The translations under genes and the position numbers were made by a program. DNA of 64,000 bases from contig NZ_FODY01000019.1 in the NCBI RefSeq assembly GCF_900110485.1, forward strand, positions 27,025 to 91,024. Reading direction: 5' to 3'. Below are positions 8,877 through 18,761 of the stretch, piece by piece (positions within the stretch are counted from its first letter, which is position 1; the number at the start of each line of letters is the position of its first letter). A model generated the notes under the pieces. That model saw only the letters and a program-made list of their open reading frames with translations. It searched no databases and had not been told where the DNA came from. The stretch comes from Propionispora vibrioides (GTDB lineage Bacteria; Bacillota; Negativicutes; Propionisporales; Propionisporaceae).

Positions 8877-9036
8877 GTCTTGACTAAGTTAAATCTTAGG
8901 TTAGACAGCATATCTTTTTTCGCACTGCTGCGTTGTCGTCGCCTTACATAATCCCGATATGCGCGCCTCCTCCGCATTGCATTGCAAAAAAATCTATACT
9001 GCCTAATCCTAATTCACAACTTTGGCAAGACACTAG
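8871..9036. repeat. Palindromic repeat, family A, copy 3
   Basis: Inverted ends ACTAGTGTCTTGACTAAGTT (8871-8890) and AACTTTGGCAAGACACTAGT (9017-9036), 17 of 20 positions matching. The interior contains GTTGTCGTCGCCTTACAT and, inverted, resembles the interior of copy 1 (GACGACAACG, GTGCGGAAAA). No coding frame. Confidence 0.65.
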
Positions 9037-9162
9037 TTTGAAGACATGCCCTGGTGATAATATCTAAAAGTAAGTGAGTAAGCAGATGGAAAGATGAATT
9101 TCATACACATTACTAATGGACAAAGCATATAATATTACATAACGTGGATAGGAGGGAAGGCT

Positions 9163-9342
9163 ATGGAATGGGGCGGAAGTTGGAATTGGATTTGGATTAT
9201 TCTGGGTATGGTAATTTTGGCGATATTGCTGGGATTGCCCATATTGTTGCTTATCGGTTTTGCGTTAGGAATGGCTTTTGACTCCTACTGGAAAAAATTA
9301 TTAGCGGAATTTGACTTTAACTTTGGTGATACTCCTGCTTGA
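9163..9342 (+). CDS. Small hydrophobic membrane protein, 59 aa
   Basis: ATG 9163 follows a strong GGAGGG site at 9151, and a TATAAT box lies at 9128-9133. The product begins MEWGGSWNWIWIILG, crosses the membrane once or twice (about residues 9-37, Leu/Ile/Gly-rich), then ends in a polar tail with Trp and Phe (SYWKKLLAEFDFNFGD). The Trp-rich N-terminus suggests interfacial anchoring. I recognise no family and assign no function. It sits alone between the repeat cluster and another very small gene. Confidence 0.6.
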   Translation: MEWGGSWNWIWIILGMVILAILLGLPILLLIGFALGMAFDSYWKKLLAEFDFNFGDTPA

Positions 9343-9441
9343 TATACGGAAATTTTATAGGCATCAATAAAGCTTTTTGGCATAGAATAATAGAGTGGTA
9401 GATTTTTTATTAAAGGAGTGTGGCTTGAGGTGTTAATCCAT

Positions 9442-9537
9442 ATGCCCTGTAATTGTGTTGTTGTCTTCAACCAATTTGGCGTAGGAAAGTGCGCGGGTTG
9501 CGGTAAAGAGATTAATGTAAAAATATCCAATAAATAA
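9442..9537 (+). CDS. Tiny four-cysteine protein, 31 aa
   Basis: ATG 9442 lies nine nucleotides after GAGGTG (9427-9432); an alternative GTG start is at 9431. The product is 31 aa with a CNC pair at residues 3-5 and a CAGC pair at residues 17-20, a minimal zinc-knuckle arrangement. The stop codon is directly followed by a strong terminator, which supports a real transcription unit. Function unknown; it could bind zinc. Confidence 0.5.
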   Translation: MPCNCVVVFNQFGVGKCAGCGKEINVKISNK

Positions 9538-9570
9538 AAAGTCATTTACCTTTGGTAAATGACTTTTTAT
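9536..9570 (+). terminator. Terminator after the four-cysteine gene
   Basis: GTCATTTACC and GGTAAATGAC form a perfect 10-bp stem with a 3-nt loop, flanked by A-run and U-run, so it could work in both directions. Confidence 0.85.
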
Positions 9571-9723
9571 TTATTGAGATATTTAATGATGGAATTTATT
9601 TCCTGGAAATAAATTGAAATAAGATAAACGAAGAGTATAATTTGTTTTTGGCCGGCCAAAATAAAAAGCAGTGTCAGTAGAATACGCTGTTAATGATAAA
9701 GATAACAAAGTGGGGTAACGGTT

Positions 9724-9909
9724 ATGTCTTATACCAGCAAAGTATATCATTTCTGGCAGGAAAGAAACATTGACAGTAAGGTCTATGTGAAACTTCCTAC
9801 GATGATAAAAAAAGCAACGCAAATTAGTGGCGATACAATGATAAAGCAACAAATCGGAGTAGACGGTTCTTTGGACAACGACAGGCAGGAAGGTATGGAA
9901 TATGACTAG
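9724..9909 (+). CDS. Hypothetical protein, 61 aa, stop codon created by a repeat
   Basis: Short frame starting MSYTSKVYHFWQERNIDSK, with a weak ribosome-binding site (GTGGGG, 9708-9713). It is polar and shows no motif I recognise. Its stop codon TAG (9907-9909) is the first three bases of the 168-bp repeat that follows, so the original gene may have been longer and cut by insertion. It may also be spurious. Confidence 0.35.
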   Translation: MSYTSKVYHFWQERNIDSKVYVKLPTMIKKATQISGDTMIKQQIGVDGSLDNDRQEGMEYD

Positions 9910-10074
9910 GGAACCGGTGATTTAATGAGCCAGCCAGCCTGACGAGAGATTTTTTCGGCTGGCAAGGAAGTAAAACCGCAGGAATAGTGGTTCCTATTTC
10001 AAGGTTTTGCTGACGCAGCCAGATGGGAAAAGATCCGCCAGGATGCGCAATATGAATAAGTCAGTGGTTCCCTA
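9907..10074. repeat. 168-bp palindromic element, family B, copy 1
   Basis: Begins TAGGGAACCGGTGATTTAAT and ends in the inverted form AAGTCAGTGGTTCCCTA. Copies of the same length lie at 50722-50889 (inverted) and 54335-54502. The flanking TA suggests insertion at TA, as for Tc1/mariner or IS630-type elements. It encodes nothing and ends 30 nt before the first pyr promoter. Confidence 0.75.
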
Positions 10075-10104
10075 GATCCTTTGGCACGTGCAGGAAGATT
10101 GCTG

Positions 10105-10133
10105 TTGACCGAGCTATGATTAAGGAGTATAAT
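10105..10133 (+). promoter_or_regulatory. pyr operon promoter P1
   Basis: TTGACC at 10105-10110 and TATAAT at 10128-10133 with a 17-nt spacer. It leads directly into the first PyrR-type site. Confidence 0.75.
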
Positions 10134-10146
10134 AAATAAAACAATA

Positions 10147-10233
10147 CCTTTAAGCTGGTTCTGTGAGACCGGTAAGGATACATGAGAACGTTGATGCCTT
10201 TCTGTGTGCTCACATGCAGAAAGGCTTTTGTTT
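10147..10233 (+). promoter_or_regulatory. pyrR site: PyrR attenuator 1 of the pyr leader
   Basis: CCTTTAAGCTGGTTCTGTGA followed by GACCGGTAAGGAT (10147-10179) has the signature of the PyrR-binding hairpin: a TTTAA bulge side, a CTGTGA hexaloop on a GGTT/GACC stem, and the closing AAGG. A terminator follows (GCCTTTCTG/CAGAAAGGC, 10196-10225, then a U-rich run). With UMP-bound PyrR the terminator should form and stop transcription. Confidence 0.75.
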
Positions 10234-10236
10234 TGC

Positions 10237-10266
10237 TTGACAGTCTTTGAGAAAATTTGCTAGTAT
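10237..10266 (+). promoter_or_regulatory. pyr operon promoter P2
   Basis: TTGACA at 10237-10242 and TAGTAT at 10261-10266 with an 18-nt spacer. It lies just behind the terminator of attenuator 1, so it can restart transcription past that block. Confidence 0.6.
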
Positions 10267-10300
10267 ATATATAAGTTAATATTGCATAAATAAACAATGA

Positions 10301-10332
10301 CTTTAAACTGGTTCTGTGAAACCGGAAAGGCT
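10301..10332 (+). promoter_or_regulatory. pyrR site: Second PyrR-type hairpin, without its own terminator
   Basis: CTTTAAACTGGTTCTGTGAA followed by ACCGGAAAGG repeats the attenuator 1 binding hairpin (GGTT-CTGTGA-AACC). The preceding ATAAATAAACAAT is also shared with the P1 leader, which suggests a tandem duplication. I see no terminator directly behind it. Confidence 0.6.
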
Positions 10333-10401
10333 GTTGCGGAGTTAGTTTAACAGTGTATTGCTAGCAAAGAAGGCTTATTTAACCGAAAAATACAAATACT
10401 A

Positions 10402-10515
10402 TCCTTTAAGTTAATCCAGAGAGGTTGGCAAGGATGTTAAGTGTTTAACTGGTATTTTAGTCATTGCCGGAACTTGTCTTAACATAACTCCTTGCCGCCT
10501 GGGCAGGGAGTTTTT
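10402..10515 (+). promoter_or_regulatory. pyrR site: PyrR attenuator 3, directly before pyrB
   Basis: CCTTTAAGTTAATCCAGAGA followed by GGTTGGCAAGGAT (10403-10435) is a close match to the PyrR site, with a CAGAGA hexaloop. The terminator is AACTCCTTGCC/GGGCAGGGAGTT plus T5 (10486-10515). GGCAAGGATGTTAAG can pair with CTTAACATAACTCCTTGCC, giving the competing antiterminator. This is a complete three-state attenuator. Confidence 0.85.
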
Positions 10516-10539
10516 ACATTCAAGAGGAGGATTGGCGTT

Positions 10540-11502
10540 ATGAGCGTGGCTAGAAGTCAGGTGTCACTGCGGGGAAAAGATATTTTGGGATTGCAGCATA
10601 TGACGGTCCCTGAGATTCAATTGGTGCTAAACACGGCGCAAGAGATGAAGGGGATTATCCGGCGCGATATTAAAAAGGTACCTACTTTGCGAGGAAAATC
10701 GATCATAAATCTGTTTTTTGAACCAAGTACCAGAACGAGGACATCCTTTGAACTGGCCGGAAAATACCTGGGGGCTGATGTAGTGAATATTACTACCAGT
10801 GCGAGCAGTGTAGTGAAAGGAGAAAGCCTGCGCGACACCTTAATGACGGTGGAGGCTATGGGCGTCGATATCATTGTCATGCGTCACGAAGCGGAAGGCG
10901 CGGCGCAGTATGCGTCAAAAGCAGTGAGTCCGGTCATCATCAATGCCGGGGATGGAGCCCACGAGCATCCTACCCAGGGGCTTTTGGATATGTTTACTAT
11001 CTTGCAAAAAAAGAGCGGGTTTGCCAGTCTGAAAGTGGCGATTGTTGGTGACATTTTGCATAGCCGCGTGGCGCGCTCTAATATCTGGGGCCTGCAAAAA
11101 ATGGGCGCTGAAATTCACCTGGCAGGGCCACAGACACTCATGCCGCGGGATATCGAAAAAACCGGAGTCTATGTACATAATCGAGTGGAAGATGCTTTGG
11201 AAGGTGCCGATGTTGTTAATATCCTGCGAATTCAGCGGGAACGGCAGCAAAAGGGGCTTTTCCCGTCGGCAAGGGAATATGCCCGGATTTTTGGGATCAA
11301 CAAAGACCGGCTGGCTTTAGCCAAACCGGATGCCCTCGTTATGCATCCGGGACCGATGAACAGGGGACTGGAAATTGCGCCTGATGTGGCGTACAGTGAG
11401 CAGTCGGCAATTCAGGAGCAGGTTCAAAATGGACTGGCTGTGAGAATGGCGCTGTTGTTTCTGGTATTGATGGGAGGGAAAGAGATTGAAGCTATTAATT
11501 AA
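10540..11502 (+). CDS. pyrB: Aspartate carbamoyltransferase catalytic subunit
   Basis: Second step of pyrimidine synthesis: carbamoyl phosphate plus aspartate gives N-carbamoyl-aspartate. ATG 10540 follows AAGAGGAGG; an upstream in-frame start would begin inside the attenuator terminator and is rejected. The 320-aa product carries the carbamoyl phosphate loop ([13 protein letters not shown]), the KGES loop, the HPTQGLLD motif and the C-terminal MHPGPMNRG segment. No regulatory subunit gene (pyrI) is nearby, as is usual for Bacillus-type enzymes. First gene of an eight-gene operon behind the PyrR leader. Confidence 0.97.
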   Translation: MSVARSQVSLRGKDILGLQHMTVPEIQLVLNTAQEMKGIIRRDIKKVPTLRGKSIINLFFEPSTRTRTSFELAGKYLGADVVNITTSASSVVKGESLRDTLMTVEAMGVDIIVMRHEAEGAAQYASKAVSPVIINAGDGAHEHPTQGLLDMFTILQKKSGFASLKVAIVGDILHSRVARSNIWGLQKMGAEIHLAGPQTLMPRDIEKTGVYVHNRVEDALEGADVVNILRIQRERQQKGLFPSAREYARIFGINKDRLALAKPDALVMHPGPMNRGLEIAPDVAYSEQSAIQEQVQNGLAVRMALLFLVLMGGKEIEAIN

Positions 11503-12775
11503 AGGTGGCAGAATTATCAACCCGGCCAAAGATTTTGATGCCATAGGCGATATATTGATCGAAAATGAGAAGATCATTCAAATCGGCAGCGATATCAACG
11601 TGACGGATGCTGAGGTTTTTCCGGCTGTGGGTTTGGTTGTTGCTCCGGGATTTGTTGATATGCATGTACATTTGCGGGAACCGGGACTGGAGGCGAAGGA
11701 GGACATTGCTTCCGGAACACGGGCAGCCGCTGCCGGGGGGATTACTACGATAGCCTGTATGCCGAACACGAAGCCGGTTATCGATAATGCCATTCTGGTG
11801 GCCGGAATCGCGCAACGGGCCCAACTCGAAGGGGTCGTGCATGTGAAGGTGATCGGAGCCTTGAGTAAAGGGCAGGAAGGCAAGGAACTGGCTGAAATAG
11901 GCGATATGCTGCTAAGCGGTGCGGTTGCTATTTCGGACGACGGTCATTGTGTGGAAAGTGCCAAATTGTTGAAAACAGGTCTGGAATATACGGGCATGTT
12001 TGATAAAGCAATCATCTCTCATGCCGAGGATGAAACGCTGGTGAATGAGGGGCACATGCACGAAGGGGCAGTATCGGCTATGCTGGGAATTAAGGGACGC
12101 CCTTCAGTAGCTGAGGATATTGCTGTGGCCAGGGATATTATGCTGGCTGAATACACCGGTTCACGAATTCATATCGCCCATATCAGTTCCCAAGGCGCAG
12201 TGGAACTGGTTAGACAGGCTAAATCGCGCGGTATTAAGGTCACTGCCGAGGTGACACCGCAGCATCTGGCCTTGACCGATGAGGTGGTTGCGGATTTTGA
12301 TTCCGCAGCAAAGGTGAATCCCCCCCTGCGATCAAATGAGCATAGGGAAGCGCTGATTGCCGGGCTTAAAGACGGTACCATTGATGCCATTGCCACAGAC
12401 CATGCGCCGCATGCCTTTGAGGAAAAGGATCGTGAGTTCCGGTTTGCGCCCAGCGGATTTGCCGGTTTGGAAACATCCATAGGCGTTGTGCTTTCGACCT
12501 TGTATCATGGCGGACTGTTCACCCTGCCGGAGATTGTTGCACGAATGTCAGCCAATCCTGCCCGAATACTGGGGATTGAAGCCGGTGTATTGGGGGAAGG
12601 AAAACTGGCCGATATTACCATTATCAATCCAGATTTAGAATGGACCGTTGACAGCCGGAAGTTTTATACCAGAGGAAAATTGACTCCTTTTGAGGGAAGA
12701 CAGCTAAAAGGGAAAGCGGTGGCTACTATCGTTAAAGGCAAGATGATTATGCAGAATGGTGAGGTGTTGGAATGA
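11486..12775 (+). CDS. pyrC: Dihydroorotase
   Basis: Zinc amidohydrolase that closes carbamoyl-aspartate to dihydroorotate. The 429-aa product has the metal-binding [10 protein letters not shown] motif, ISHAEDE and HIAHISS segments and TDHAPH near the C-terminus; this is the longer type I enzyme. The start is a TTG at 11486 inside the end of pyrB (17-nt overlap) behind GGGAGGGAAAGA, so the two are translationally coupled. Confidence 0.96.
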   Translation: MKLLIKGGRIINPAKDFDAIGDILIENEKIIQIGSDINVTDAEVFPAVGLVVAPGFVDMHVHLREPGLEAKEDIASGTRAAAAGGITTIACMPNTKPVIDNAILVAGIAQRAQLEGVVHVKVIGALSKGQEGKELAEIGDMLLSGAVAISDDGHCVESAKLLKTGLEYTGMFDKAIISHAEDETLVNEGHMHEGAVSAMLGIKGRPSVAEDIAVARDIMLAEYTGSRIHIAHISSQGAVELVRQAKSRGIKVTAEVTPQHLALTDEVVADFDSAAKVNPPLRSNEHREALIAGLKDGTIDAIATDHAPHAFEEKDREFRFAPSGFAGLETSIGVVLSTLYHGGLFTLPEIVARMSANPARILGIEAGVLGEGKLADITIINPDLEWTVDSRKFYTRGKLTPFEGRQLKGKAVATIVKGKMIMQNGEVLE

Positions 12776-13836
12776 ACGGGAAGTTGATCCTGGAAGACGG
12801 CAGTATTTTTTATGGGCACTTATTACATGATATGGTGACTACCGGTGAAGTAGTCTTTAATACAGGCATGACGGGGTATCAGGAAATTTTAACAGACCCT
12901 TCTTATTGTGGGCAGATTGTGACGCTGACCTATCCGTTGGTTGGCAATTACGGTGTGGCTGATATTTTTGAACAGGCCAGGCAGTCCTATGTACGCGGGT
13001 TTGTTATTAGTGAACTCTGTGAGGTTCCCAGCAATTGCTTGATGGAGAAAACGTTGGGAGATTACTTGGTTTCACGGAAAATCCCCTGTATTTATGGCGT
13101 AGATACACGGGCGATTACAAAACGTATCCGTTCTCACGGGACCATGAAAGGAGTTATTGCGCCGCTGACGGCGACGGAGGATGAAGTGGCGGAACTGCTG
13201 GCGCAGCCGTTAACCCGTGACGTTGTCCAAGAGGTGACTACCCGGGAAGTTTATACGATTGCCGGCAGTGGGCCGAAAGTCGTTGTCATGGACTTTGGGA
13301 TTAAACGCAATATCTTAAATTCGTTGCATCATATTGGCTGCGATCTGGTGGTCGTGCCGGCGGATACACCGGTAGAAGCGATCATGGAGCTGCAGCCGGA
13401 GGGTGTGTTTCTGTCCAACGGCCCGGGCGACCCGAAGGATGTGCCTGAGGCGATCGAAACAGTAAAAGCGTTACTGGACAAAAAGCCGATGTTTGGTATT
13501 TGTCTGGGACACCAGTTGCTGGCGCTTGCCCTTGGCGCCGATACGTATAAGCTGAAATTCGGCCACCGGGGCTCCAACCAGCCGGTTAAAAATCTGGCAA
13601 TGAACCGGGTGCATATTACCTCGCAAAATCATGGGTATGCAGTAGATGAAGCATCTTTATCGGATAAGGACGTAATCATTACGCATCGTGCAGTAAATGA
13701 TGGTACGGTAGAGGGGATGAGGCATAGGAGTCTGCCGGTATTCTCGGTACAATATCATCCAGAGGCAGCTCCTGGACCGGATGATAACACATACCTGTTT
13801 GATGAATTTTTGACGCTGCTGAACGGAGGAAAATAA
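12772..13836 (+). CDS. carA: Carbamoyl-phosphate synthase small (glutaminase) subunit
   Basis: Glutamine amidotransferase half of carbamoyl-phosphate synthase; it releases ammonia for the large subunit. The 354-aa product has an N-terminal CPSase_sm domain ([20 protein letters not shown]) and a class I glutaminase domain with catalytic Cys in [13 protein letters not shown] and His/Glu in QYHPEA. It starts in an ATGA overlap with pyrC and ends 1 nt before carB. Being inside the pyr operon, it is probably the pyrimidine-regulated enzyme (pyrAA). Confidence 0.96.
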   Translation: MNGKLILEDGSIFYGHLLHDMVTTGEVVFNTGMTGYQEILTDPSYCGQIVTLTYPLVGNYGVADIFEQARQSYVRGFVISELCEVPSNCLMEKTLGDYLVSRKIPCIYGVDTRAITKRIRSHGTMKGVIAPLTATEDEVAELLAQPLTRDVVQEVTTREVYTIAGSGPKVVVMDFGIKRNILNSLHHIGCDLVVVPADTPVEAIMELQPEGVFLSNGPGDPKDVPEAIETVKALLDKKPMFGICLGHQLLALALGADTYKLKFGHRGSNQPVKNLAMNRVHITSQNHGYAVDEASLSDKDVIITHRAVNDGTVEGMRHRSLPVFSVQYHPEAAPGPDDNTYLFDEFLTLLNGGK

Positions 13837-13837
13837 T

Positions 13838-16800
13838 ATGCCGAAGAAAACAAACTTACGTAAAGTATTGGTGATTGGGTCCGGACCAATCATTATCGGC
13901 CAGGCGGCTGAATTCGATTATGCCGGCACACAGGCTTGCCGGGCTTTGAAAGAGGAAGGCCTGGAGGTTGTACTGGTCAATAGCAATCCGGCTACGATCA
14001 TGACTGATGCCAATATTGCCGACCGCGTGTATATTGAACCGCTTACGCCTGAATTTGTGGAAGAAGTCATTGCCAAGGAACGCCCCGACGGTGTACTGGC
14101 AACGCTGGGCGGTCAGGCCGGCTTGAATCTGGCGGTAAAACTGGCCGAACGGGGTGTGCTGGAAAAATATAAAGCCGAGCTGTTGGGGACATCACTGGAA
14201 GCGATCAAAAAGGCGGAAGACCGGGAATTGTTTAAATTGACGATGCAAAAGATCGGCGAGCCCATCCCGGAAAGTACGATTGTGGAAGACATAGAGAGCG
14301 CCCAAGCCTTTGCCGATCAAATCGGTTTTCCGATTATTGTGCGTCCCGCTTATACTCTGGGGGGAACCGGTGGCGGGATTGTAAACAACACGGAAGAACT
14401 GGTTGATGTAGTAAACCGTGGTTTGAAGTACAGTATGATTGGTCAAGTGTTGATTGAACGCAGTGTGGCCGGCTGGAAGGAAATTGAGTACGAAGTCATG
14501 CGGGATGCTGCCAACAACTGCATTACCGTTTGTAATATGGAAAACTTTGATCCGGTGGGCATTCATACCGGTGACAGTATCGTTGTTGCACCTACGCAAA
14601 CCTTAACCGACCATGAATATCAAATGCTGCGCAGTGCATCACTCCGGATTATCCGTGAACTGGGTATCGAAGGCGGCTGCAATGCACAGTACGCCCTGGA
14701 CCCTAACAGCAGCCGCTATTATGTCATTGAGGTCAATCCCCGGGTCAGTCGGTCCAGCGCCCTGGCTTCTAAGGCTACGGGATATCCGATTGCCAAAGTG
14801 GCTACTAAGATTGCGATAGGCTATCATTTGGATGAAATTCAAAATGCGGTAACCCAGAAGACGATGGCCTGCTTTGAGCCTACCCTGGATTACCTGGTGG
14901 TTAAATTCCCGAGATGGCCCTTTGACAAGTTTATTTTCGCCGACCGAATTCTGGGGACCCAGATGAAAGCCACCGGTGAGGTTATGTCCATCGACCGGAC
15001 CTTTGAGGCGGCTTTACTGAAAGCGATCCGTTCGCTGGAAATCGGACTGCATCATGTCGGCATTCCCGAACTGGCAAAGTTGTCAACCGAAGAGATACAT
15101 GCTAATTTGAGCAAAGCCAATGATGAACGGTTGTTTGTGGTGGCGGAAGCGCTGCGGCGTGGGATCGGCGTGGATGAGATTCATCGGATTACCGGGATTG
15201 ACGAGTTTTTCCTGCAAAAAATACTGAATATCGTCCAAATGGAAACACGTCTGAAAGAAGAGGTCTTGGCGCCGGAACTAATACTGAAAGCCAAAAAGAT
15301 GGGCTTTGCTGATAAAACGATTGGCGGGATTAGACAGCAGCCAATTGATGAAATCAGAAAGCTGCGCAAAAGTCAGCAGATTGTTCCCTGCTACAAAATG
15401 GTGGATACCTGCGCGGCGGAATTTGAAGCGGTGACTCCCTATTACTATTCCACCTACGCCCAGGAGGATGAGGTCAGCATCACCGACCGGCGCAAAATCA
15501 TTGTGCTGGGGTCCGGTCCGATCCGCATCGGACAGGGCGTAGAGTTTGATTATTGCTCGGTTCACTCTGTGTGGGCTTTACGGGAAATGGGCATTGAATC
15601 CATTATCATTAATAACAACCCGGAAACGGTAAGCACCGACTTTGATACGTCGGACAGACTGTATTTCGAACCGCTTACCCCGGAGGATGTATTAAATATT
15701 ATCGATAAAGAGGAACCGGAAGGCGTTATTGTGCAGTTTGGTGGTCAAACCGCCATTAATCTGGCCGAACCGCTGGCCAAGGCCGGCGTTAAAATCATGG
15801 GCACCAGCGTGGAAGACATCGACCGGGCCGAAGACCGGGAAAAATTTGACGAGGTACTTGAGCAAAGCGGCATACCGCGTCCGAAAGGAACTACCGTTAC
15901 CAATACGGAAGATGCCATAACCGCTGCGGCAGAGATTGAGTATCCTGTAGTCGTTCGTCCGTCCTATGTACTGGGAGGACGCGCGATGGAAATTGTCTAT
16001 AACGAAACCGAGCTTAGAGATTATATGGGCCGGGCGGTTAAAGCTTCGCCGGAGCATCCGGTGCTGGTAGACCGTTATATGCAGGGGACGGAAGTGGAAG
16101 TAGATGCGATTTCCGACGGAACCGATGTCTTTATCCCGGGCATCATGGAGCATGTGGAGCGGGCAGGTGTTCACTCCGGCGATAGCATTGCCGTATATCC
16201 GACCCAAACCTTGTCGAAAAAGGTGCTGGCTACGGTTGTTAACTATACGCAGCGTCTGGCCAGAAGCCTGCGGGTTAAGGGACTTATCAATATTCAGTAT
16301 GTAGTGGTTGATGAAGAGGTTTATGTGATTGAGGTAAACCCGCGCTCCAGCCGCACCATTCCTTTTCTAAGCAAGGTAACGGATATACCGATGGTTAACG
16401 TGGCTACAAGAGTGGCGATGGGGGCGACCTTGGCTTCCCTTGGCTATCAATCGGGCTTACTGCCGGCTAAACCCTATACGGCCGTGAAGGCTCCCGTATT
16501 CTCCTTTGCCAAGATGCAGCAGGTAGATATCTCGCTGGGGCCGGAAATGAAGTCCACCGGTGAAGTTATGGGTACTGATTATCACTATGCCAGAGCGCTG
16601 TATAAGGCAATTGTGGCTGCCGGTATGAATATTCCTGAGTATGGGACCATTCTGTTCACAGTGGCTGACAAGGACAAACAGGAAGCCGGCGAACTGGCTA
16701 GAGGCTTTGCCGAATTGGGCTACAAACTGGTTTCTACGGCCGGAACGGCGAAGTATCTACAATCACTGGGGCTAGCGGTGGACACGGTGCAAAAAGTGCA

Positions 16801-17059
16801 TGAACATTCAGCCGATATCATTCAGATGATCAAAACAGGAAAAATCAACATGGTGGTCAACACGATCACTCATGGCAAACAGCAGCAAAGCGACGGTTTT
16901 AAAATTCGCCGGGCAACAGTAGAGCATGCGATTCCTTGTCTGACTTCGATCGATACAGCACAGGAAGTACTGGAGGTGCTGGGCTTTATGCGGGAACGCC
17001 GGCTGATCTACGCGTTAGCTTTACAGGATTATGTGGGCGGAGGCGATGATCTTGCCTAA
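13838..17059 (+). CDS. carB: Carbamoyl-phosphate synthase large subunit
   Basis: Makes carbamoyl phosphate from bicarbonate, ammonia and two ATP. Full length at 1073 aa, with the two homologous ATP-grasp halves (first [20 protein letters not shown], second [20 protein letters not shown] from about residue 553), each with an EVNPR motif, and a C-terminal MGS-like allosteric domain from about residue 935 ([11 protein letters not shown]). ATG 13838 follows GGAGG. It overlaps the start of pyrK. Confidence 0.97.
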   Translation: MPKKTNLRKVLVIGSGPIIIGQAAEFDYAGTQACRALKEEGLEVVLVNSNPATIMTDANIADRVYIEPLTPEFVEEVIAKERPDGVLATLGGQAGLNLAVKLAERGVLEKYKAELLGTSLEAIKKAEDRELFKLTMQKIGEPIPESTIVEDIESAQAFADQIGFPIIVRPAYTLGGTGGGIVNNTEELVDVVNRGLKYSMIGQVLIERSVAGWKEIEYEVMRDAANNCITVCNMENFDPVGIHTGDSIVVAPTQTLTDHEYQMLRSASLRIIRELGIEGGCNAQYALDPNSSRYYVIEVNPRVSRSSALASKATGYPIAKVATKIAIGYHLDEIQNAVTQKTMACFEPTLDYLVVKFPRWPFDKFIFADRILGTQMKATGEVMSIDRTFEAALLKAIRSLEIGLHHVGIPELAKLSTEEIHANLSKANDERLFVVAEALRRGIGVDEIHRITGIDEFFLQKILNIVQMETRLKEEVLAPELILKAKKMGFADKTIGGIRQQPIDEIRKLRKSQQIVPCYKMVDTCAAEFEAVTPYYYSTYAQEDEVSITDRRKIIVLGSGPIRIGQGVEFDYCSVHSVWALREMGIESIIINNNPETVSTDFDTSDRLYFEPLTPEDVLNIIDKEEPEGVIVQFGGQTAINLAEPLAKAGVKIMGTSVEDIDRAEDREKFDEVLEQSGIPRPKGTTVTNTEDAITAAAEIEYPVVVRPSYVLGGRAMEIVYNETELRDYMGRAVKASPEHPVLVDRYMQGTEVEVDAISDGTDVFIPGIMEHVERAGVHSGDSIAVYPTQTLSKKVLATVVNYTQRLARSLRVKGLINIQYVVVDEEVYVIEVNPRSSRTIPFLSKVTDIPMVNVATRVAMGATLASLGYQSGLLPAKPYTAVKAPVFSFAKMQQVDISLGPEMKSTGEVMGTDYHYARALYKAIVAAGMNIPEYGTILFTVADKDKQEAGELARGFAELGYKLVSTAGTAKYLQSLGLAVDTVQKVHEHSADIIQMIKTGKINMVVNTITHGKQQQSDGFKIRRATVEHAIPCLTSIDTAQEVLEVLGFMRERRLIYALALQDYVGGGDDLA

Positions 17060-17819
17060 ACTGATAGTGAAGGCGACGGTTGTCAGGCATACTAACCTAA
17101 CCAGTCAGGTAAAACAGTTAGTTCTCCAGGCACCGGACATTGCCGAACAAACCGTACCGGGGCAGTTTGTGCATATACGGGTGGCGGATTGCTACGAACC
17201 GCTGCTCAGACGTCCGATCAGTATTTCCAATGTGGACCGGGCTAATGGAACGATCTATCTGATCTATCGTGTTGTCGGGAGAGGCACGCAGCTCCTGGCC
17301 CGTTTGAAACCCGGTGATCTGCTCAATTGCATGGGGCCATTGGGCAACGGCTTTACTTTACAAGGGGAACGGCCGTTGCTGGTTGGTGGAGGCATGGGGC
17401 TGGCGCCATTGGTTTATCTGGCGGCTACCCTGTGTCCTAATCCGGTAACGGTGCTTATGGGCGGCCGGACAGAACAGGAGATGTTTTGGACCGGTATCTT
17501 CAAAAGCTTGTGCGAAAACCTTCATATTACCACCGACGACGGCAGTCTGGGACAGCGCGGCATAACACTGGATTTATTGCCGGAACTGCTGAAAAGTAAG
17601 TCCTTCGATATGATCTATACCTGTGGGCCAAGCCGGATGATGGCCGGTGTGGTAAACTATGCCGCGACCTACGAAATTCCCTGCCAGGTCTCGCTGGAGG
17701 AATATATGGCCTGCGGTGTCGGGGCCTGCCTGTCCTGCACCTGTGAAGCCACGAACGGTCCCAGAAAGAAGACCTGTACGGAAGGTCCTGTTTTCTGGTC
17801 GGGGGAGGTTGTTCTATGA
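17052..17819 (+). CDS. pyrK: Dihydroorotate dehydrogenase electron-transfer subunit
   Basis: FAD and [2Fe-2S] subunit that passes electrons from dihydroorotate to NAD+ in the class 1B enzyme with PyrD. It shows an FAD-binding part ([11 protein letters not shown]), a nucleotide-binding part ([13 protein letters not shown]) and the cluster motif [13 protein letters not shown] near the C-terminus. I chose TTG 17052, eight nucleotides after GGAGG (17039-17043); ATG 17046 and ATG 17031 are in frame but poorly spaced. The gene overlaps carB and joins pyrD by ATGA. Confidence 0.94.
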   Translation: MPKLIVKATVVRHTNLTSQVKQLVLQAPDIAEQTVPGQFVHIRVADCYEPLLRRPISISNVDRANGTIYLIYRVVGRGTQLLARLKPGDLLNCMGPLGNGFTLQGERPLLVGGGMGLAPLVYLAATLCPNPVTVLMGGRTEQEMFWTGIFKSLCENLHITTDDGSLGQRGITLDLLPELLKSKSFDMIYTCGPSRMMAGVVNYAATYEIPCQVSLEEYMACGVGACLSCTCEATNGPRKKTCTEGPVFWSGEVVL

Positions 17820-18739
17820 GCAAGCCTGAGCATATGTTACAAACTGAAGTGGCCGGAATAAGGATGAAGAATCCGGTAATGGCTGCATCAGGCACCTTTG
17901 GTTTTGGGGTAGAGTACCGGGAATTTCTTGATTTAAACCAAATCGGTGCCATTGTGGTCAAAGGTACAACTTTGAAGCCACGGGCCGGCAATTGCGGCCG
18001 GCGGATTGCGGAGACGCCGGCAGGGATGCTTAACGCAATCGGGTTGGAGAATCCCGGGGTGGAAGCATTAATTGATAATATTTTACCAACGCTGCGAGAG
18101 TATGATGTTCCGGTGCTTGTCAATATTTCCGGCAATACGGTGGAAGAATACGGCGAGTTGGCTAAACGCCTGGATAAAACAGGCATTGCCGGTATTGAGA
18201 TTAATATATCCTGTCCCAATGTAAAAGAGGGGGGGATTGCGTTCGGAACAAACTGTGACAGTGCAGCGTCTGTAGTAAAAACTGTGAAGGCGAATACGGC
18301 TTTGCCGGTTATAACCAAGTTGTCACCCAATGTCACCGATATTGTGGCTATGGCGTTGGCTGTAGAGGCCGCCGGTTCCGATGCTATCTCGCTAATCAAT
18401 ACTCTGGTGGGGATGGCGGTGGATATTCATAGCTGGCGTCCTGTACTGGGCAATGTAGTGGGCGGCCTTTCCGGGCCGGCAGTCAAACCGGTGGCACTTC
18501 GGATGGTCTGGCAAGTTTGTCAGGCGGTAAAGATTCCGGTCATTGGCATGGGCGGTATCATGACGGCGGAGGACGCCATTGAGTTTATGCTTGCCGGGGC
18601 TAGTGCCGTCATGGTGGGAACGGCAAATTTTGTTGATCCGCAGACGATAGAAAAAGTGGTAACCGGACTGGAAGAATATGTAGTGAAACGTGATTTGAGC
18701 TGCATACAGGATGTTGTGGGAAAACTGAAGGTAAACTAA
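17816..18739 (+). CDS. pyrD: Dihydroorotate dehydrogenase, catalytic subunit (class 1B)
   Basis: FMN enzyme that oxidises dihydroorotate to orotate; with PyrK it uses NAD+. The 307-aa product has the class 1 catalytic Cys in [12 protein letters not shown], substrate Asn residues in that segment, TKLSPNV, and the C-terminal phosphate-binding region ([19 protein letters not shown]). ATG 17816 overlaps the pyrK stop (ATGA). Confidence 0.96.
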   Translation: MSKPEHMLQTEVAGIRMKNPVMAASGTFGFGVEYREFLDLNQIGAIVVKGTTLKPRAGNCGRRIAETPAGMLNAIGLENPGVEALIDNILPTLREYDVPVLVNISGNTVEEYGELAKRLDKTGIAGIEINISCPNVKEGGIAFGTNCDSAASVVKTVKANTALPVITKLSPNVTDIVAMALAVEAAGSDAISLINTLVGMAVDIHSWRPVLGNVVGGLSGPAVKPVALRMVWQVCQAVKIPVIGMGGIMTAEDAIEFMLAGASAVMVGTANFVDPQTIEKVVTGLEEYVVKRDLSCIQDVVGKLKVN

Positions 18740-18761
18740 CCGGTAGGGGAGTGACGCGCCA

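Larger units (their letters stand above)
8669..9053. repeat. Possible family C element, interrupted by two family A elements
   Basis: The outer ends match the terminal repeats of the intact element at 43376-43542: TAGGCGTGTCTTCAAG at 8669-8684 on the left, TTTGAAGACATGCCCT at 9037-9052 on the right (inverted). Between them lie two family A elements. Only about 80 nt of the outer element remain, so it has been partly deleted as well as interrupted. Confidence 0.5.

Noticed and set aside
17031..17051. Longer start for pyrK at ATG 17031 or ATG 17046
   Set aside because: ATG 17046 is only two nucleotides after GGAGG, and 17031 precedes it; TTG 17052 is correctly spaced. The other starts remain possible.
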